Assembly (NCBI GenBank): GCA_015056365.1
Contig: SVGM01000011.1
Span: forward strand, 43,016-107,015
DNA: 64,000 nucleotides
Direction: 5' to 3'
Origin: Clostridiales bacterium
Lineage (GTDB): Bacteria > Bacillota > Clostridia > Christensenellales > Aristaeellaceae
The notes under the pieces are model-generated. The model made no database searches, was not told where the DNA came from, and worked only from the letters and a program-made list of their open reading frames with translations. Positions 49,712 to 59,400 of the stretch are shown here, in pieces. A program made the position numbers and the translations under genes. Every line of letters begins with the position of its first letter. Within the stretch, counting starts at the first letter, position 1.

Positions 49712-52243
49712 TCAGGCAGTCACAATGGCGTTGGCCTCCTGCAGCTTGAGCAGCTCCACGGCCTCCTCGCGCATCTTGTACTTGAGGATCTTGCCGGCTG
49801 CGTTCATGGGGAAGGCATCCACGAAGACCACGTAGCGGGGCACCTTGTGCTTTGCCATGTGCGTCAGGACATATTCCTTCATCTCCTCCACGGTGGAGGT
49901 TTCGCCTTCTTTGAGGATCACGCACGCCATGATCTCCTCGCCGTACTGTTTATCCGGAACGCCGATGACCTGTACATCCTGCACCTTGGGATGGGTGTAC
50001 ATGAAGTCCTCGATTTCCTTGGGGTAGATGTTCTCGCCGCCGCGGATGATCATGTCCTTGATGCGGCCGGTGATCTTGTAGTTACCATTTTCGTCCCTGC
50101 GTGCTAGGTCGCCGGTGTGGAGCCAGCCCTCGCTGTCGATGGCGGCGGCGGTGGCTTCGGGCATCTTGTAGTAGCCCTTCATGATGTTGTAGCCACGGGC
50201 CACAAACTCGCCGTCCACGCCGTCGGGCACGGGCTGATTGGTCTCGGGATCCACGATGCGGCATTCTACGCCAAAGATGGCGCTACCCACAGTGTTGACG
50301 CGCACGTCGATGGAGTCAGTGGTCTTGGACATGGTGGTGGCAGGGCTGGCTTCGGTCTGGCCGTAAGTGATGCAGATCTCGTCCATGTGCATCTTTTCGA
50401 TGACCTCCTGCATCACCTTGATGGGGCAGGGGCTGCCGGCCATGATGCCGGTGCGCATGTGGCTGAAATCAGTCTTTTCGAAGTCAGGATGGCCCAGCAT
50501 GGCGATGAACATGGTGGGCACGCCGTGGAAGGCGGTAATCTTTTCCTGGTTGATGCAGTGGAGACCCTTCCGGGGGCTGAAAGCAGTGATGGGACTCATG
50601 GTCACGCCGTGGGTCATGGAGGCGGTCATGGCCAGCACCATGCCGAAACAGTGGAACATGGGCACCTGGATCATCATGCGGTCGGCGGTGGAAAGATCCA
50701 TGCAGTCGCCGATGGCCTTGCCGTTGTTGACCACGTTGTAGTGGGTCAGCATAACGCCCTTGGGGAAGCCGGTGGTGCCTGAGGTATACTGCATGTTGCA
50801 AACGTCGTGCTTATTGATGGCGTTGGCGCGGCGGGTCACCTCGGTGGCGTCCACCTTGCCAGCCAGAGAGAGGGCGTCCTCCCAGGTGAGGCAGCCTTCC
50901 TGACGGCTCTCCACGGTGATGATGTTGCGCAGGAAGGGGAACTTGCGGGTGTGCAGAGGCTGGAAGGGATCGTGGCCCTTGAGTTCAGGGCAGAGCTCCT
51001 GCATGATGGCCACATAGTCGCTGTCCTTGAAGCCGTCCACCATGATAAGGGTGTGAGTGTCGCTCTGACGGAGCAGATATTCGGCCTCATGGATCTTGTA
51101 GGCAGTGTTAACAGATACCAGCACCGCGCCGATCTTGGTGGTGGCCCAGAAGGTAATGTACCAGGCAGGCACGTTGGTGGCCCAGACTGCTACGTGATCA
51201 CCGGCTTTCACGCCCATGGCGATCAGGCTGCGGGCAAATTCGTCCACGTCGTCCCGGAACTGGCTGTAGGTACGGGTATAGTCCAGCTCGGTATAGCGGA
51301 AGGCATACTGGTCGGGGAATTCCTCCACCATGCGATCCAGCACCTGAGGGAAGGTCAGGTCGATCAGGTGGTTCTTGGGCCAGATGTACTTGCCGGTCTT
51401 GCGGGCGTTGTCCTGCAGGCGATGATTGCTGCGGTCGCTGCCCATGAACTGTTCCATGTAGTTGGCAAAGTGGGGGAATACGATACCGGCGGCCTGCAGC
51501 TCGGGGGCGGTGTTCTTGACCCATTCAAGGCTGATATAGCCCTCGTAGTTGACGGAGCGCAGGGCGCGGATCATGCTTTCGATGGGCATGTCGCCCTCGC
51601 CCATGATCTTGTACTTCACCTTGCCGTCCACCATGACGGAATCCTTGATGTGGATGTGTTTGATGTACACGCCCAGGTTCTGGATGGTAGTCTCCGGGTT
51701 TTCACCGGCGAAGCGGTAGGGATGGTGCATATCCCACAGGGCGGCTACGTTGTCGCTTTCCACCCGTGCCAGCAGGTCGCGCAGACGGCCTGTATCGGAA
51801 TAGACGCCGTTGGTTTCCACCAGCAGGATGACATTGTGCTCCTCCGCATAAGGGACGATCTCGCGAAGGGCGCGCAGCACCGCATCGTCGTCCACTTCGC
51901 CTTCACGGTCGGCGTTGCGGTCGCCCAACAGACGAATATAGGGCGTGCCCAGCTTTTCCGCCAAACGAATGTATTCTTTGATTTCTTCGCGGGTCTCATT
52001 CCAGCAGTAGGTATCCTTGAGCACGCAGCCGGTGGACAGACAGGGGATCTCCAGCCTCATGCGCTTCAGGTTGGCGATGGTTTTATCCAGCTGATCCGCC
52101 CGGAAAGGCTGCGCCCGGACGGAGAAAATATCGTTACCCAGGCCGCGCATCTCAATGCCGTCAAAGCCAAAGTCCTTGGCCATGGAATAGATATCGGACC
52201 AGGAAAAATCGGGGCAACCCAGGGTGGAAAATGCGAGCTTCAT
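49712..52243 (-). CDS. Fusion of a TIM-barrel sugar isomerase-like domain and an acyl-CoA synthetase
   Basis: 843 residues. Residues 1-285 form a xylose-isomerase-like TIM barrel (FGFDGIEMRGLGND, VILLVETNGV, AALWDMHHPYRF, HIHIKDS, GYISLEW). Residues about 300-843 form an ANL-family acyl-CoA synthetase with all core motifs: YTSGTTGFPKGVMLTHYN near 484, GQTEASP, GWLHTGDLA, ITGRIKDMIIRGGENIYP and the C-terminal catalytic lysine in MNAAGKILKYK near 819. Both halves look intact. GGGAGG precedes the ATG 52243. A T-box controls the gene. The chemical link between the halves is unknown. Confidence 0.9.
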   Translation of the reverse strand: MKLAFSTLGCPDFSWSDIYSMAKDFGFDGIEMRGLGNDIFSVRAQPFRADQLDKTIANLKRMRLEIPCLSTGCVLKDTYCWNETREEIKEYIRLAEKLGTPYIRLLGDRNADREGEVDDDAVLRALREIVPYAEEHNVILLVETNGVYSDTGRLRDLLARVESDNVAALWDMHHPYRFAGENPETTIQNLGVYIKHIHIKDSVMVDGKVKYKIMGEGDMPIESMIRALRSVNYEGYISLEWVKNTAPELQAAGIVFPHFANYMEQFMGSDRSNHRLQDNARKTGKYIWPKNHLIDLTFPQVLDRMVEEFPDQYAFRYTELDYTRTYSQFRDDVDEFARSLIAMGVKAGDHVAVWATNVPAWYITFWATTKIGAVLVSVNTAYKIHEAEYLLRQSDTHTLIMVDGFKDSDYVAIMQELCPELKGHDPFQPLHTRKFPFLRNIITVESRQEGCLTWEDALSLAGKVDATEVTRRANAINKHDVCNMQYTSGTTGFPKGVMLTHYNVVNNGKAIGDCMDLSTADRMMIQVPMFHCFGMVLAMTASMTHGVTMSPITAFSPRKGLHCINQEKITAFHGVPTMFIAMLGHPDFEKTDFSHMRTGIMAGSPCPIKVMQEVIEKMHMDEICITYGQTEASPATTMSKTTDSIDVRVNTVGSAIFGVECRIVDPETNQPVPDGVDGEFVARGYNIMKGYYKMPEATAAAIDSEGWLHTGDLARRDENGNYKITGRIKDMIIRGGENIYPKEIEDFMYTHPKVQDVQVIGVPDKQYGEEIMACVILKEGETSTVEEMKEYVLTHMAKHKVPRYVVFVDAFPMNAAGKILKYKMREEAVELLKLQEANAIVTA

Positions 52244-52280
52244 TGATGAGTACCTCCCTTTTTGGTGGCCGGAAACACGA

Positions 52281-52554
52281 AAAATGCTTTCGTCTCCGGC
52301 AGTTAATGCAAGAGACGAAAGCATGAATCACTTCCGCGGTACCACTCTTGTTGGCGGCTGCGCCGCCCCCCTTCAGCATCCCATGAATGCCTTTCCCTTT
52401 CACGGTGGAAGCCGTCTGACTTTACTGGGCGCAGCAGCGCCGTTGAGCCAGCCGCTCAGGGGCCAGTACCGACCGTTCTCCCCGTCTGCTTGCACCAACC
52501 GCAGACTCTCTGTGGGCGGAGATTCGACCGTTTCTCCCCGTCATGGCGTTTATG
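52281..52554 (-). promoter_or_regulatory. T-box leader upstream of the TIM-barrel/acyl-CoA synthetase gene
   Basis: The minus strand contains AGAGTGGTACCGCGG (T-box, core 52334-52346) and an intrinsic terminator GCTTTCGTCTC/GAGACGAAAGC with TTTTT (52281-52322). Stem I has the apical loop GGTTGGTGCAAGC and an AGAGAG bulge. By alignment to the pheS leader the specifier falls at CTG (Leu), but one base of shift gives TGG (Trp); ACT (Thr) is a third option. The amino acid is unresolved. Confidence 0.9.
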
Positions 52555-52559
52555 TGGGG

Positions 52560-52588
52560 ATTTTACCAGTTCGGCGGTGGTCTGTCAA
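52560..52588 (-). promoter_or_regulatory. Promoter of the T-box transcript
   Basis: Minus-strand TTGACA (52583-52588), 17-nt spacer, TAAAAT (52560-52565). Confidence 0.85.
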
Positions 52589-52636
52589 GGGAGAGGGTGT
52601 ATTTCCGGTGTACTTCATCTGGCCGGAAACGGGCTG

Positions 52637-53644
52637 TCAGCCTAAGATCGCTTCGATCTGTTTCAGTTCGTCTGCGCTGAAGGCAGGGCCGTTCAGAGCC
52701 TCCACGTTTTCCAGGATCTGCTGGGGGCGGCTTGCACCGATGAGGGCGGAGGTGACCACCTCGTCCCGCAGCACCCACTGCAGCGCCATCTGCGCCAGCG
52801 TTTGACCGCGGTGCTGCGCAATGCTATTGAGTTTTGCGATGACCGCCAGCTTTTCCTCTGTGATGGCAGAGGGTTTCAGGTAGCGGGGATCCACAGCTGC
52901 GCGGGAATCCGCGGGAATGCCGTCCAGATACTTGCCGGTGAGCAGGCCGTTCTGCAAGGGCGCAAAGCAGATGCAGCCAACGCCTTCCCGGCGCAGCACG
53001 TCAGTCAGGCTGCCGCAGCCGTCCATGGGCTGCTCGATCCAGCGGTTAAGCAAGGAGTAGCTGGGCTGGTGGATCAGCAATCGGGAACCCAGAGCCCCCA
53101 GCGCTTTCACGGCTGCCTCGGTCTGCTGGGCGTTATAGTTGGAAATGCCCACATACAGCGCTTTGCCGCTGCGCAGGATCTGCTCCAGCGCGCCCATGGT
53201 CTCTTCGATGGGCGTCTCTGGATCGGGCCGGTGATGATAGAAGATGTCCACATAGTCCAGGTTCATGCGCCTAAGGGACTGATCCAGGCTGGCGATCAGA
53301 TACTTTCGGCTGCCAAAGTCGCCGTAAGGCCCGGGCCACATATCATAGCCCGCCTTGGTGGAGATGATCAATTCATCCCGGTAGGGCTTCCAGTCCCGCA
53401 GCATATGGATACCGAAGTTACGTTCTGCCTCGCCATAAGGCGGGCCGTAGTTGTTGGCCAGGTCAAAGTGGGTGATACCGTTGTCAAAGGCGGTGCGCAG
53501 CATGCTCTGCTGCACTTTGAAGGGCGTGATGTCGCCGAAGTTGTGCCACAGTCCCAGAGAAATGGCCGGCAGCTTGAGGCCGCTCCTGCCGCAGCGGCGG
53601 TAAAGCATGCTGTCGTAGCGGGTTTCACTGGCGATGTAATCCAT
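52637..53644 (-). CDS. Aldo/keto reductase (YghZ-like)
   Basis: 335 residues. The fold is clear: FDLANNYGPPYGEAERNFG holds the catalytic Asp/Tyr region, ELIISTKAGYDMWPGPYG the Lys, and DYVDIFYHHRPDPETPIEE the His. The C-terminal TSALIGASRPQQILENVEAL is the NADPH-binding end. The nearest relatives are the YghZ/Gpr type, which reduce methylglyoxal and other carbonyls. ATG 53644 follows AAAGGAGG by 8 nt. It is transcribed alone. Confidence 0.9.
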   Translation of the reverse strand: MDYIASETRYDSMLYRRCGRSGLKLPAISLGLWHNFGDITPFKVQQSMLRTAFDNGITHFDLANNYGPPYGEAERNFGIHMLRDWKPYRDELIISTKAGYDMWPGPYGDFGSRKYLIASLDQSLRRMNLDYVDIFYHHRPDPETPIEETMGALEQILRSGKALYVGISNYNAQQTEAAVKALGALGSRLLIHQPSYSLLNRWIEQPMDGCGSLTDVLRREGVGCICFAPLQNGLLTGKYLDGIPADSRAAVDPRYLKPSAITEEKLAVIAKLNSIAQHRGQTLAQMALQWVLRDEVVTSALIGASRPQQILENVEALNGPAFSADELKQIEAILG

Positions 53645-53732
53645 AGGTGGGTCCTCCTTTAGGCTGGATTGCGTATGCATTCTGTCGGGGTCGGCCTGAC
53701 TGCCGGTCAGCTGGATGAAATGGGCTGTATCC

Positions 53733-53762
53733 ATTGTATATCATCCGTCAATGGCTGGTCAA
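53733..53762 (-). promoter_or_regulatory. Promoter of the aldo/keto reductase
   Basis: Minus-strand TTGACC (53757-53762), 18-nt spacer, TACAAT (53733-53738). The spacer is long by one. Confidence 0.5.
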
Positions 53763-53904
53763 ACCTTTTATCGTACCAGCCTGTGGGGAAAGCTATTGAT
53801 TGTGGAGCTCAATGGATATATTCCAGATTCAATGGTGTGATTAGTGGGTATGATATCAATATAGATGTTTTCTCTTGTGTTTAGCGTACGAAGGAGGTTT
53901 ACCT

Positions 53905-55596
53905 ATGAAGGTGGTTATCGTGGGCGGCGTGGCAGGCGGCGCAACGGCTGCGGCCCGTATCCGCAGGCTGAATGAGCAGGCAGAGATTGTGGTATTTGAA
54001 CGCTCTGGCTATGTGTCCTATGCCAACTGTGGCTTGCCCTATTATATCGGCGATGTGATCGCAGATCCGGACGCGCTGACTTTGCAGACCCCGGGCAGCT
54101 TTTTGCAGCGGTTCCGGGTGCAGATGAAGGTGCGCCATCAGGTCACCGCCATCCATCCGGACAGAAAAACGGTGTCTGTCACCGACCTCGCCACCGGGCG
54201 CGTCTTTGAAGAACGCTATGATAAGCTGCTTCTGTCTCCCGGAGCGAAGCCCACCAGGCCTTCCTTTTTGGTAGCGGATCATCCGCAGGTGTTCACCCTG
54301 CGCACGGTGGAGGATACCTTCCGTATCAAGCAGTATGTAACGGAGCGTCAGCCCCGGTCTGCCGTTCTGGTGGGCGGCGGCTTTATCGGCGTCGAGCTGG
54401 CGGAAAACCTGCGTGAGCTGGGCATGGATGTGACGATTGTACAAAAATCAAGCCAGCTGATGACCCCATTCGACCCGGATATGGCTTCCTTTATTCATGC
54501 GGAGATGCGCCGACATGGCGTGAAGCTGGCGCTGGGACGGACGGTTACCGGTTTTGTGGAAAATAACGACGGTATGGACGTGCTGCTGGAGGGCGAAAAG
54601 CCCCTTTATGCGGACATGGTGATCCTGGCCATAGGAGTTACCCCAGACACCGCCCTTGCCAGAGAAGCTGGACTTGCGCTGGGGATCCGCGGTGCGATCG
54701 TAGTCAACGAGCGCATGGAGACCTCCATTCCCGATATTTACGCAGTAGGTGATGCGGTGCAGGTAAAGCATTTTGTCACCGGCGAAGATGCACTTATCGC
54801 ACTAGCCGGCCCTGCAAACAAGCAGGGACGTATTGCAGCGGATAATATCTGCGGTGGCGACAGCCAGTACCATGGCAGTCAGGGTAGCAGCATCCTCAAG
54901 ATTTTCGACCTGACGGCGGCGTCCACTGGCATTGGCGAGACCGCCGCCAGGCGTGCCGGGATCACTGTCGAAAAGGTGATCCTGTCGCCCATGAGCCACG
55001 CAGGCTATTACCCCGGCGGCAAGTTGATGACCATGAAGGTGCTCTTTGAGAAGGAAACCTTCCGTCTGCTGGGCGCACAGATCATCGGCTACGATGGCGT
55101 GGACAAGCGCATCGATGTGCTTGCCACCGCCATCCGGGCAGGAATGAAAGCCACCGCGCTGGCCGAGTTGGATCTGGCCTATGCGCCGCCCTATTCTTCT
55201 GCAAAGGATCCGGTGAATATGGCGGGTTTCATGATCGATAACATTGCCCGTGGTGTAGTGAAGCAGTGGTACGTGGAGGACGCCGCCGATCTTCCTCGTG
55301 ACGGCAGCGTTACCTTGCTGGATACCCGCACCCCCGGCGAATACGCCTACGGGCATATCGCCGGCTTCGTCAATATCCCGGTGGATGAGCTTCGTCAGCG
55401 GCTGAACGAGCTGGATTCGCGCAAGCCTGTGTATGTCATCTGCCAGAGCGGACTGCGCAGCTACATTGCCACGAGGATTTTGACGGGCAATGGTTTTGAT
55501 GCATACAATTTTGCTGGTGGATTCCGGTTTTATGATGCTGTGATGAATGATCGGCGATTGGCGGAGGTTGCCCTGCCCTGCGGGATGAATGGGTGA
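53905..55596 (+). CDS. CoA-disulfide reductase-type oxidoreductase with rhodanese domain
   Basis: 563 residues. The FAD-binding start is KVVIVGGVAGGATAAARIRRL, and SYANCGLPYYIGD places the redox Cys at residue 42, matching Cys43 of CoA-disulfide reductase. A second Rossmann motif (SAVLVGGGFIGVELAENL) binds NAD(P)H, and the C-terminal domain (about 460-563) is a rhodanese with Cys513 in YVICQSGLRS. Such CoADR-RHD enzymes reduce CoA disulfide, polysulfide or persulfide and are common in anaerobes. AAGGAGG lies 7 nt before the ATG. Confidence 0.92.
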   Translation: MKVVIVGGVAGGATAAARIRRLNEQAEIVVFERSGYVSYANCGLPYYIGDVIADPDALTLQTPGSFLQRFRVQMKVRHQVTAIHPDRKTVSVTDLATGRVFEERYDKLLLSPGAKPTRPSFLVADHPQVFTLRTVEDTFRIKQYVTERQPRSAVLVGGGFIGVELAENLRELGMDVTIVQKSSQLMTPFDPDMASFIHAEMRRHGVKLALGRTVTGFVENNDGMDVLLEGEKPLYADMVILAIGVTPDTALAREAGLALGIRGAIVVNERMETSIPDIYAVGDAVQVKHFVTGEDALIALAGPANKQGRIAADNICGGDSQYHGSQGSSILKIFDLTAASTGIGETAARRAGITVEKVILSPMSHAGYYPGGKLMTMKVLFEKETFRLLGAQIIGYDGVDKRIDVLATAIRAGMKATALAELDLAYAPPYSSAKDPVNMAGFMIDNIARGVVKQWYVEDAADLPRDGSVTLLDTRTPGEYAYGHIAGFVNIPVDELRQRLNELDSRKPVYVICQSGLRSYIATRILTGNGFDAYNFAGGFRFYDAVMNDRRLAEVALPCGMNG

Positions 55597-55638
55597 AGTA
55601 AAGCAGCGAGAGAATACGTGACTGTACCGCGAGTATCA

Positions 55639-55709
55639 CAGGATGCTTCATCCTGTTTTGCAAATAGAAAAAGAGCGAACCGACATTTTGCGTCAGTTCG
55701 CTCTTTTTT
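55639..55709 (+). terminator. Two successive terminators
   Basis: First: ACAGGAT-GCTTC-ATCCTGT then TTTTG. Second: AGAGCGAACCGAC (55672-55684) pairs with GTCAGTTCGCTCT (55692-55704, one mismatch) then TTTTTTG. Confidence 0.85.
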
Positions 55710-56030
55710 GTGTGTTTTTCAGGTGGCGTTGCCAATGGGTTGCCGTTTGGGGTACACGCCCCTCAAAAATGGCTTATCCATTGGCTTTGCGCTGTTTGCG
55801 GGATTATTCCCATTCGCTTAAGTTCACAAATTCTGACCTGTGGCGAGACCTACGGATACGTATTTTCAAGGAAAATCGGCGGCACAATCTCTGATTTCTA
55901 CAGAGTGTTCCGTTTTTTAGTATCAAAATCGTATCACGAAGGTACAGTAAAATTATAGTGGATTTCAACTTGGAATTCAAGGGTGTTCTGTGTCTTTTTT
56001 GGAACAGCTTCAATAGAGTATGGATCTTGG
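55710..56030. other. AT-rich spacer at the edge of the restriction-modification locus
   Basis: About 320 nt without a supported gene. Base composition changes from the GC-rich host sequence to clearly AT-rich around 55,850 and stays lower across the hsd operon. Short open frames on both strands lack ribosome sites. I found no tRNA, direct repeat pair or integrase, so no attachment site is claimed. Confidence 0.5.
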
Positions 56031-59000
56031 TTAATTATTCTCCTCAAAGTTCTCAACCTGCTCCATAACCTTTCTGAAAACTTCGGGGCTGTACTGCGGG
56101 GGATACCCGTTCTTGATCAGGCATACCTTGATATCGAACTTAAGCTGATCCCGGACGATCTGGTTGTTGAGCCAGTCTGCAAACGAAGATTTGGTATCGA
56201 TGATCTCCTTGATCTTCTTCGCCAACACTTTGCACTTGTCGTTTACAGAGACCCCATCAACCATCTTGTCGGTGCCATATTCGAAATTGTATTCGTCTCG
56301 TAATGCCATCAGGATATCATAGAACGCCTTTTCTTCGAAGGTGAGGCCGATCTTTCGGAAACTCTCACGGTCGGCGTTCATTTCTTTCAGAATTCTGAGT
56401 GCCTGCTCTGTAGCATTACGGATGATCTCTTCGGTGGTATGTTCCTGTGCTTCACCGGCTTCTTCGGCAGTCAGGTGCTTGCGCCGCTCGTGATAGATCC
56501 GGATGGTATCTTCCAGCATTTCCTGAAAGCGTTTGGCAGCCATCTGGTTGGTTTTACTGTATTCCTTGATCTGCTTGCGAAGCATCTTAATAAGAATTTC
56601 CAGCTTGGATGCCGGCATTTTCACGTCGGATAACTTTTCAAAGTATTCGGGGCTGAAAATATCTTCCTGCTCGCCATCGTCCAGAACATTTTCAACCTTG
56701 TTGTACCGCAAAGCTTCCTCAACCATTTTTGCCACGTGACGGTTCATGGTTTCGGTATCCAGTTCGCTGGTGCCGCTCATCTTGCGAACAAAACCGGCGA
56801 TTGCCATCATGCACTGCGCCAGTGCGGATTCCTCTTCGCTCAGCTCGCCGGATGGCTGGCAGATATCATATGCAGTACGCATACGCTTAACAGTTTTCAA
56901 GAAGTAGGTTTTGAAGGACACCTTGCTGACACTCTTGCCGCTATTGCTTTCGGTGTGCAGCTCCTGTGTGGAAACAAAGACATATTCAGCAGCCTTTGCC
57001 AAAAGACGATACCGCTCAGCAGGATCTCCGGCAGGATTCAGGAAGGGTGCCAGATCATAACCGGCAAAGAGATCGTTCAGAATGGAGAGTTCTTCCCTGA
57101 ATACACCGGTCGCCTGTTCCACATCATCCGCGGTGGGGGCAACGGAGTTGTCGCCGCCATACATCTTCATGGCTTCACGCATGTTGTCGCGAATGCCAAT
57201 GTAGTCGATGATGAAGCCATACTCCTTGCCGGGATACTTCCGGTTGACACGGCTGATGGTCTGAATCAGCAAGTGCTTCTTCAACGGCTTGTCGTTGTAC
57301 ATGAACGTAAGGGACGGAACATCGAAACCGGTGATCCACATATCAACAACAATAGCAATGTGGAAATTAGACTTGTTTTGCTTGAAGGCAGCATCCAGTT
57401 CCTCGGAGCGCTTCCCATTCTTTACGCCGCCAAGGTAGTTGTACATATCCGGTTTGTCATTACTGCCCACGCTTGCAACCATTGCAATAAAGGGCATGGG
57501 CTTCAGTTCCCTCAGTTCATCGTCGGTAACTTCCATGCCGTCGGGGGCTTTCTTTTCAACAAACCACTCTGGATATTTGGCTTGGAATATGGTAAGCAGC
57601 TTATAGGCAATGGGTCTGCTGGAGCATACGATCATTGCTTTTTGCACACGATCGGGATCGGTAGCACAAGCAGCGGTGTAATGATCATGAATGTCTACAG
57701 CCAGCCTTTCCAGACGGGAAGGTTCAGCCAGAATCATTTCCATCGAGCTCATAGCCTTCTTACTGGCTTCCACATCCTCTTCGGTAGCGCCATCATCCGC
57801 ACAGGCTTTGTAATATGCTTCGATTTCCTTGGCTTTTGCTTCATCCAGCAGAACTTTTGCAATGCGGGGATGATATTTGATCGATACCGTCAAACCGTCT
57901 GCCACAGCCTGATCCATCGAGTAGCGGTCGATTTCTTCACCAAATGTCTGATAGGTTTCCTGAATGGGCGTGCCTGTAAACCCGACAAAAGTAGCCTGCG
58001 GAAAAGCCTCCTTCAGCACTTTGGCATAGGGCTTGGAGATCATTGCCTTCATGTTTTGGTCGGCATCTTTGCTGAACTGGATCTTGCGGGAATGCTCAAG
58101 CTGCGTTCTGTGAGCCTCGTCGGAGAAACAGATGATGTTGGCACGACCATTGATCAGCCCGATTTTATCATCCTCCCGGTCGCAGAACTTCTGGATAGTG
58201 CAGATGTAGAAACCGCCGCTTTCACGCGCACCAAGCTCAGTCCGCAACACCTTACGGCTGGGAACAACACTGACTTCACCAAGGTTCAGGAATTCTTTGC
58301 TCTTGGTAAACAGTTTTGCGCCCTGTTTCTGCAGTTCTTCACGGTCAACGATCAAAACGATGGTAGGCGAACCGATCTCCGGTATATCGGTACAGCGCAG
58401 AGCAAGCTGACGGGCCAGAAAAGCCATGGTGTAGGTCTTTCCGCAACCGGTCGCGCCAAAGTAGGTACCACCCTTGCCGCTCTTCTCGACCACCGACTTA
58501 ACAATGCTTTCCCGCAAACGACGGGCAGCGAAAAACTGCGGATAACGGCAGACGATCTCTCGCTCCTCGCTGTCGTATTCGCTGTCCTGGAAGTAAATAT
58601 AGTCCCGGAAGATCTCCAGAAACCGCTCGGGGCTGTATACGCCTTTGATCATGGTTTGCGTTTCTTCAAATGGAAGCGTAGATACCTTGTCCCCATCGTT
58701 TACACGACGCCAGGCATAGAAGTGCTCGTAAGGAGTACGCACAGTGCCCAGTCGGGTTTTGACACCATCGGAAATACAGGCCAACGGGCAGTAGTGCAGC
58801 AGATGGGGGATGTCTCGCCAATAGCGGATGTTGATCTGTTCCCACGCATCATGTACCGTCGCATTTGCTGCGGCAGGGTTCTTCAGTTCGATAATGCACA
58901 GAGGCATACCGTTTACATACAGCAGAATATCCGGACGGCGGGTTTCCTTCTGACCGTTGTTGGTATACTCCACCGTAAACTGATTAACTGCCCGGAAGAT

Positions 59001-59360
59001 GTTGTTTTCCCACGCATCAAAATCGATCAGGGACACCATTCTGGCAAGACCGCTCTGCGGGATAAACTGCAGGCCATCCACCATCCAGCCATACACCTTG
59101 TGCAGCGTGGCAAAATCGCTTTCCGCACCCACAAGGCGTACTGTGTCCATGATCTGCTGGATCTCTTCCGCAACCAGATCCGGATTAGTCTTACACAGAA
59201 ACTGCTCCAGATCATCTGCATACAAAACTTCTCTCCGGGAAGGGCGGGAGATGCTGTTCCCGGAAAGATAGTGCCAGCCTTCGGCTTCCAAATACGAAAG
59301 AAATGCGTATTCGAACTCCTGCTCGCAATAGCGGCCATTATAGTTTTGCAGTTTAGCCAT
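56031..59360 (-). CDS. hsdR: Type I restriction enzyme, R subunit
   Basis: 1109 residues. The nuclease domain carries RRPDILLYVNGMPLCIIELKNP near 140-165 (the PD...ExK type). The helicase has Walker A FGATGCGKTYTMAFLA near 303, DEAH as FSDEAHRTQ near 413, and VGFTGTPIQ downstream. HsdR cuts unmethylated DNA far from the recognition site while translocating it. It is the last gene of an operon read hsdM-hsdS-X-hsdR. The 40-nt gap to gene X indicates cotranscription. Confidence 0.96.
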   Translation of the reverse strand: MAKLQNYNGRYCEQEFEYAFLSYLEAEGWHYLSGNSISRPSRREVLYADDLEQFLCKTNPDLVAEEIQQIMDTVRLVGAESDFATLHKVYGWMVDGLQFIPQSGLARMVSLIDFDAWENNIFRAVNQFTVEYTNNGQKETRRPDILLYVNGMPLCIIELKNPAAANATVHDAWEQINIRYWRDIPHLLHYCPLACISDGVKTRLGTVRTPYEHFYAWRRVNDGDKVSTLPFEETQTMIKGVYSPERFLEIFRDYIYFQDSEYDSEEREIVCRYPQFFAARRLRESIVKSVVEKSGKGGTYFGATGCGKTYTMAFLARQLALRCTDIPEIGSPTIVLIVDREELQKQGAKLFTKSKEFLNLGEVSVVPSRKVLRTELGARESGGFYICTIQKFCDREDDKIGLINGRANIICFSDEAHRTQLEHSRKIQFSKDADQNMKAMISKPYAKVLKEAFPQATFVGFTGTPIQETYQTFGEEIDRYSMDQAVADGLTVSIKYHPRIAKVLLDEAKAKEIEAYYKACADDGATEEDVEASKKAMSSMEMILAEPSRLERLAVDIHDHYTAACATDPDRVQKAMIVCSSRPIAYKLLTIFQAKYPEWFVEKKAPDGMEVTDDELRELKPMPFIAMVASVGSNDKPDMYNYLGGVKNGKRSEELDAAFKQNKSNFHIAIVVDMWITGFDVPSLTFMYNDKPLKKHLLIQTISRVNRKYPGKEYGFIIDYIGIRDNMREAMKMYGGDNSVAPTADDVEQATGVFREELSILNDLFAGYDLAPFLNPAGDPAERYRLLAKAAEYVFVSTQELHTESNSGKSVSKVSFKTYFLKTVKRMRTAYDICQPSGELSEEESALAQCMMAIAGFVRKMSGTSELDTETMNRHVAKMVEEALRYNKVENVLDDGEQEDIFSPEYFEKLSDVKMPASKLEILIKMLRKQIKEYSKTNQMAAKRFQEMLEDTIRIYHERRKHLTAEEAGEAQEHTTEEIIRNATEQALRILKEMNADRESFRKIGLTFEEKAFYDILMALRDEYNFEYGTDKMVDGVSVNDKCKVLAKKIKEIIDTKSSFADWLNNQIVRDQLKFDIKVCLIKNGYPPQYSPEVFRKVMEQVENFEENN

Positions 59361-59400
59361 GGCTGTGGCCTCCGTTTCGTGTTCCCGGTGTGGGAATGCT

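Noticed and set aside
55804..56013. Minus-strand 69-codon frame in the AT-rich spacer
   Set aside because: No ribosome site or domain; low GC makes chance frames likely. An integrase or transposase remnant was considered but no motif supports it.
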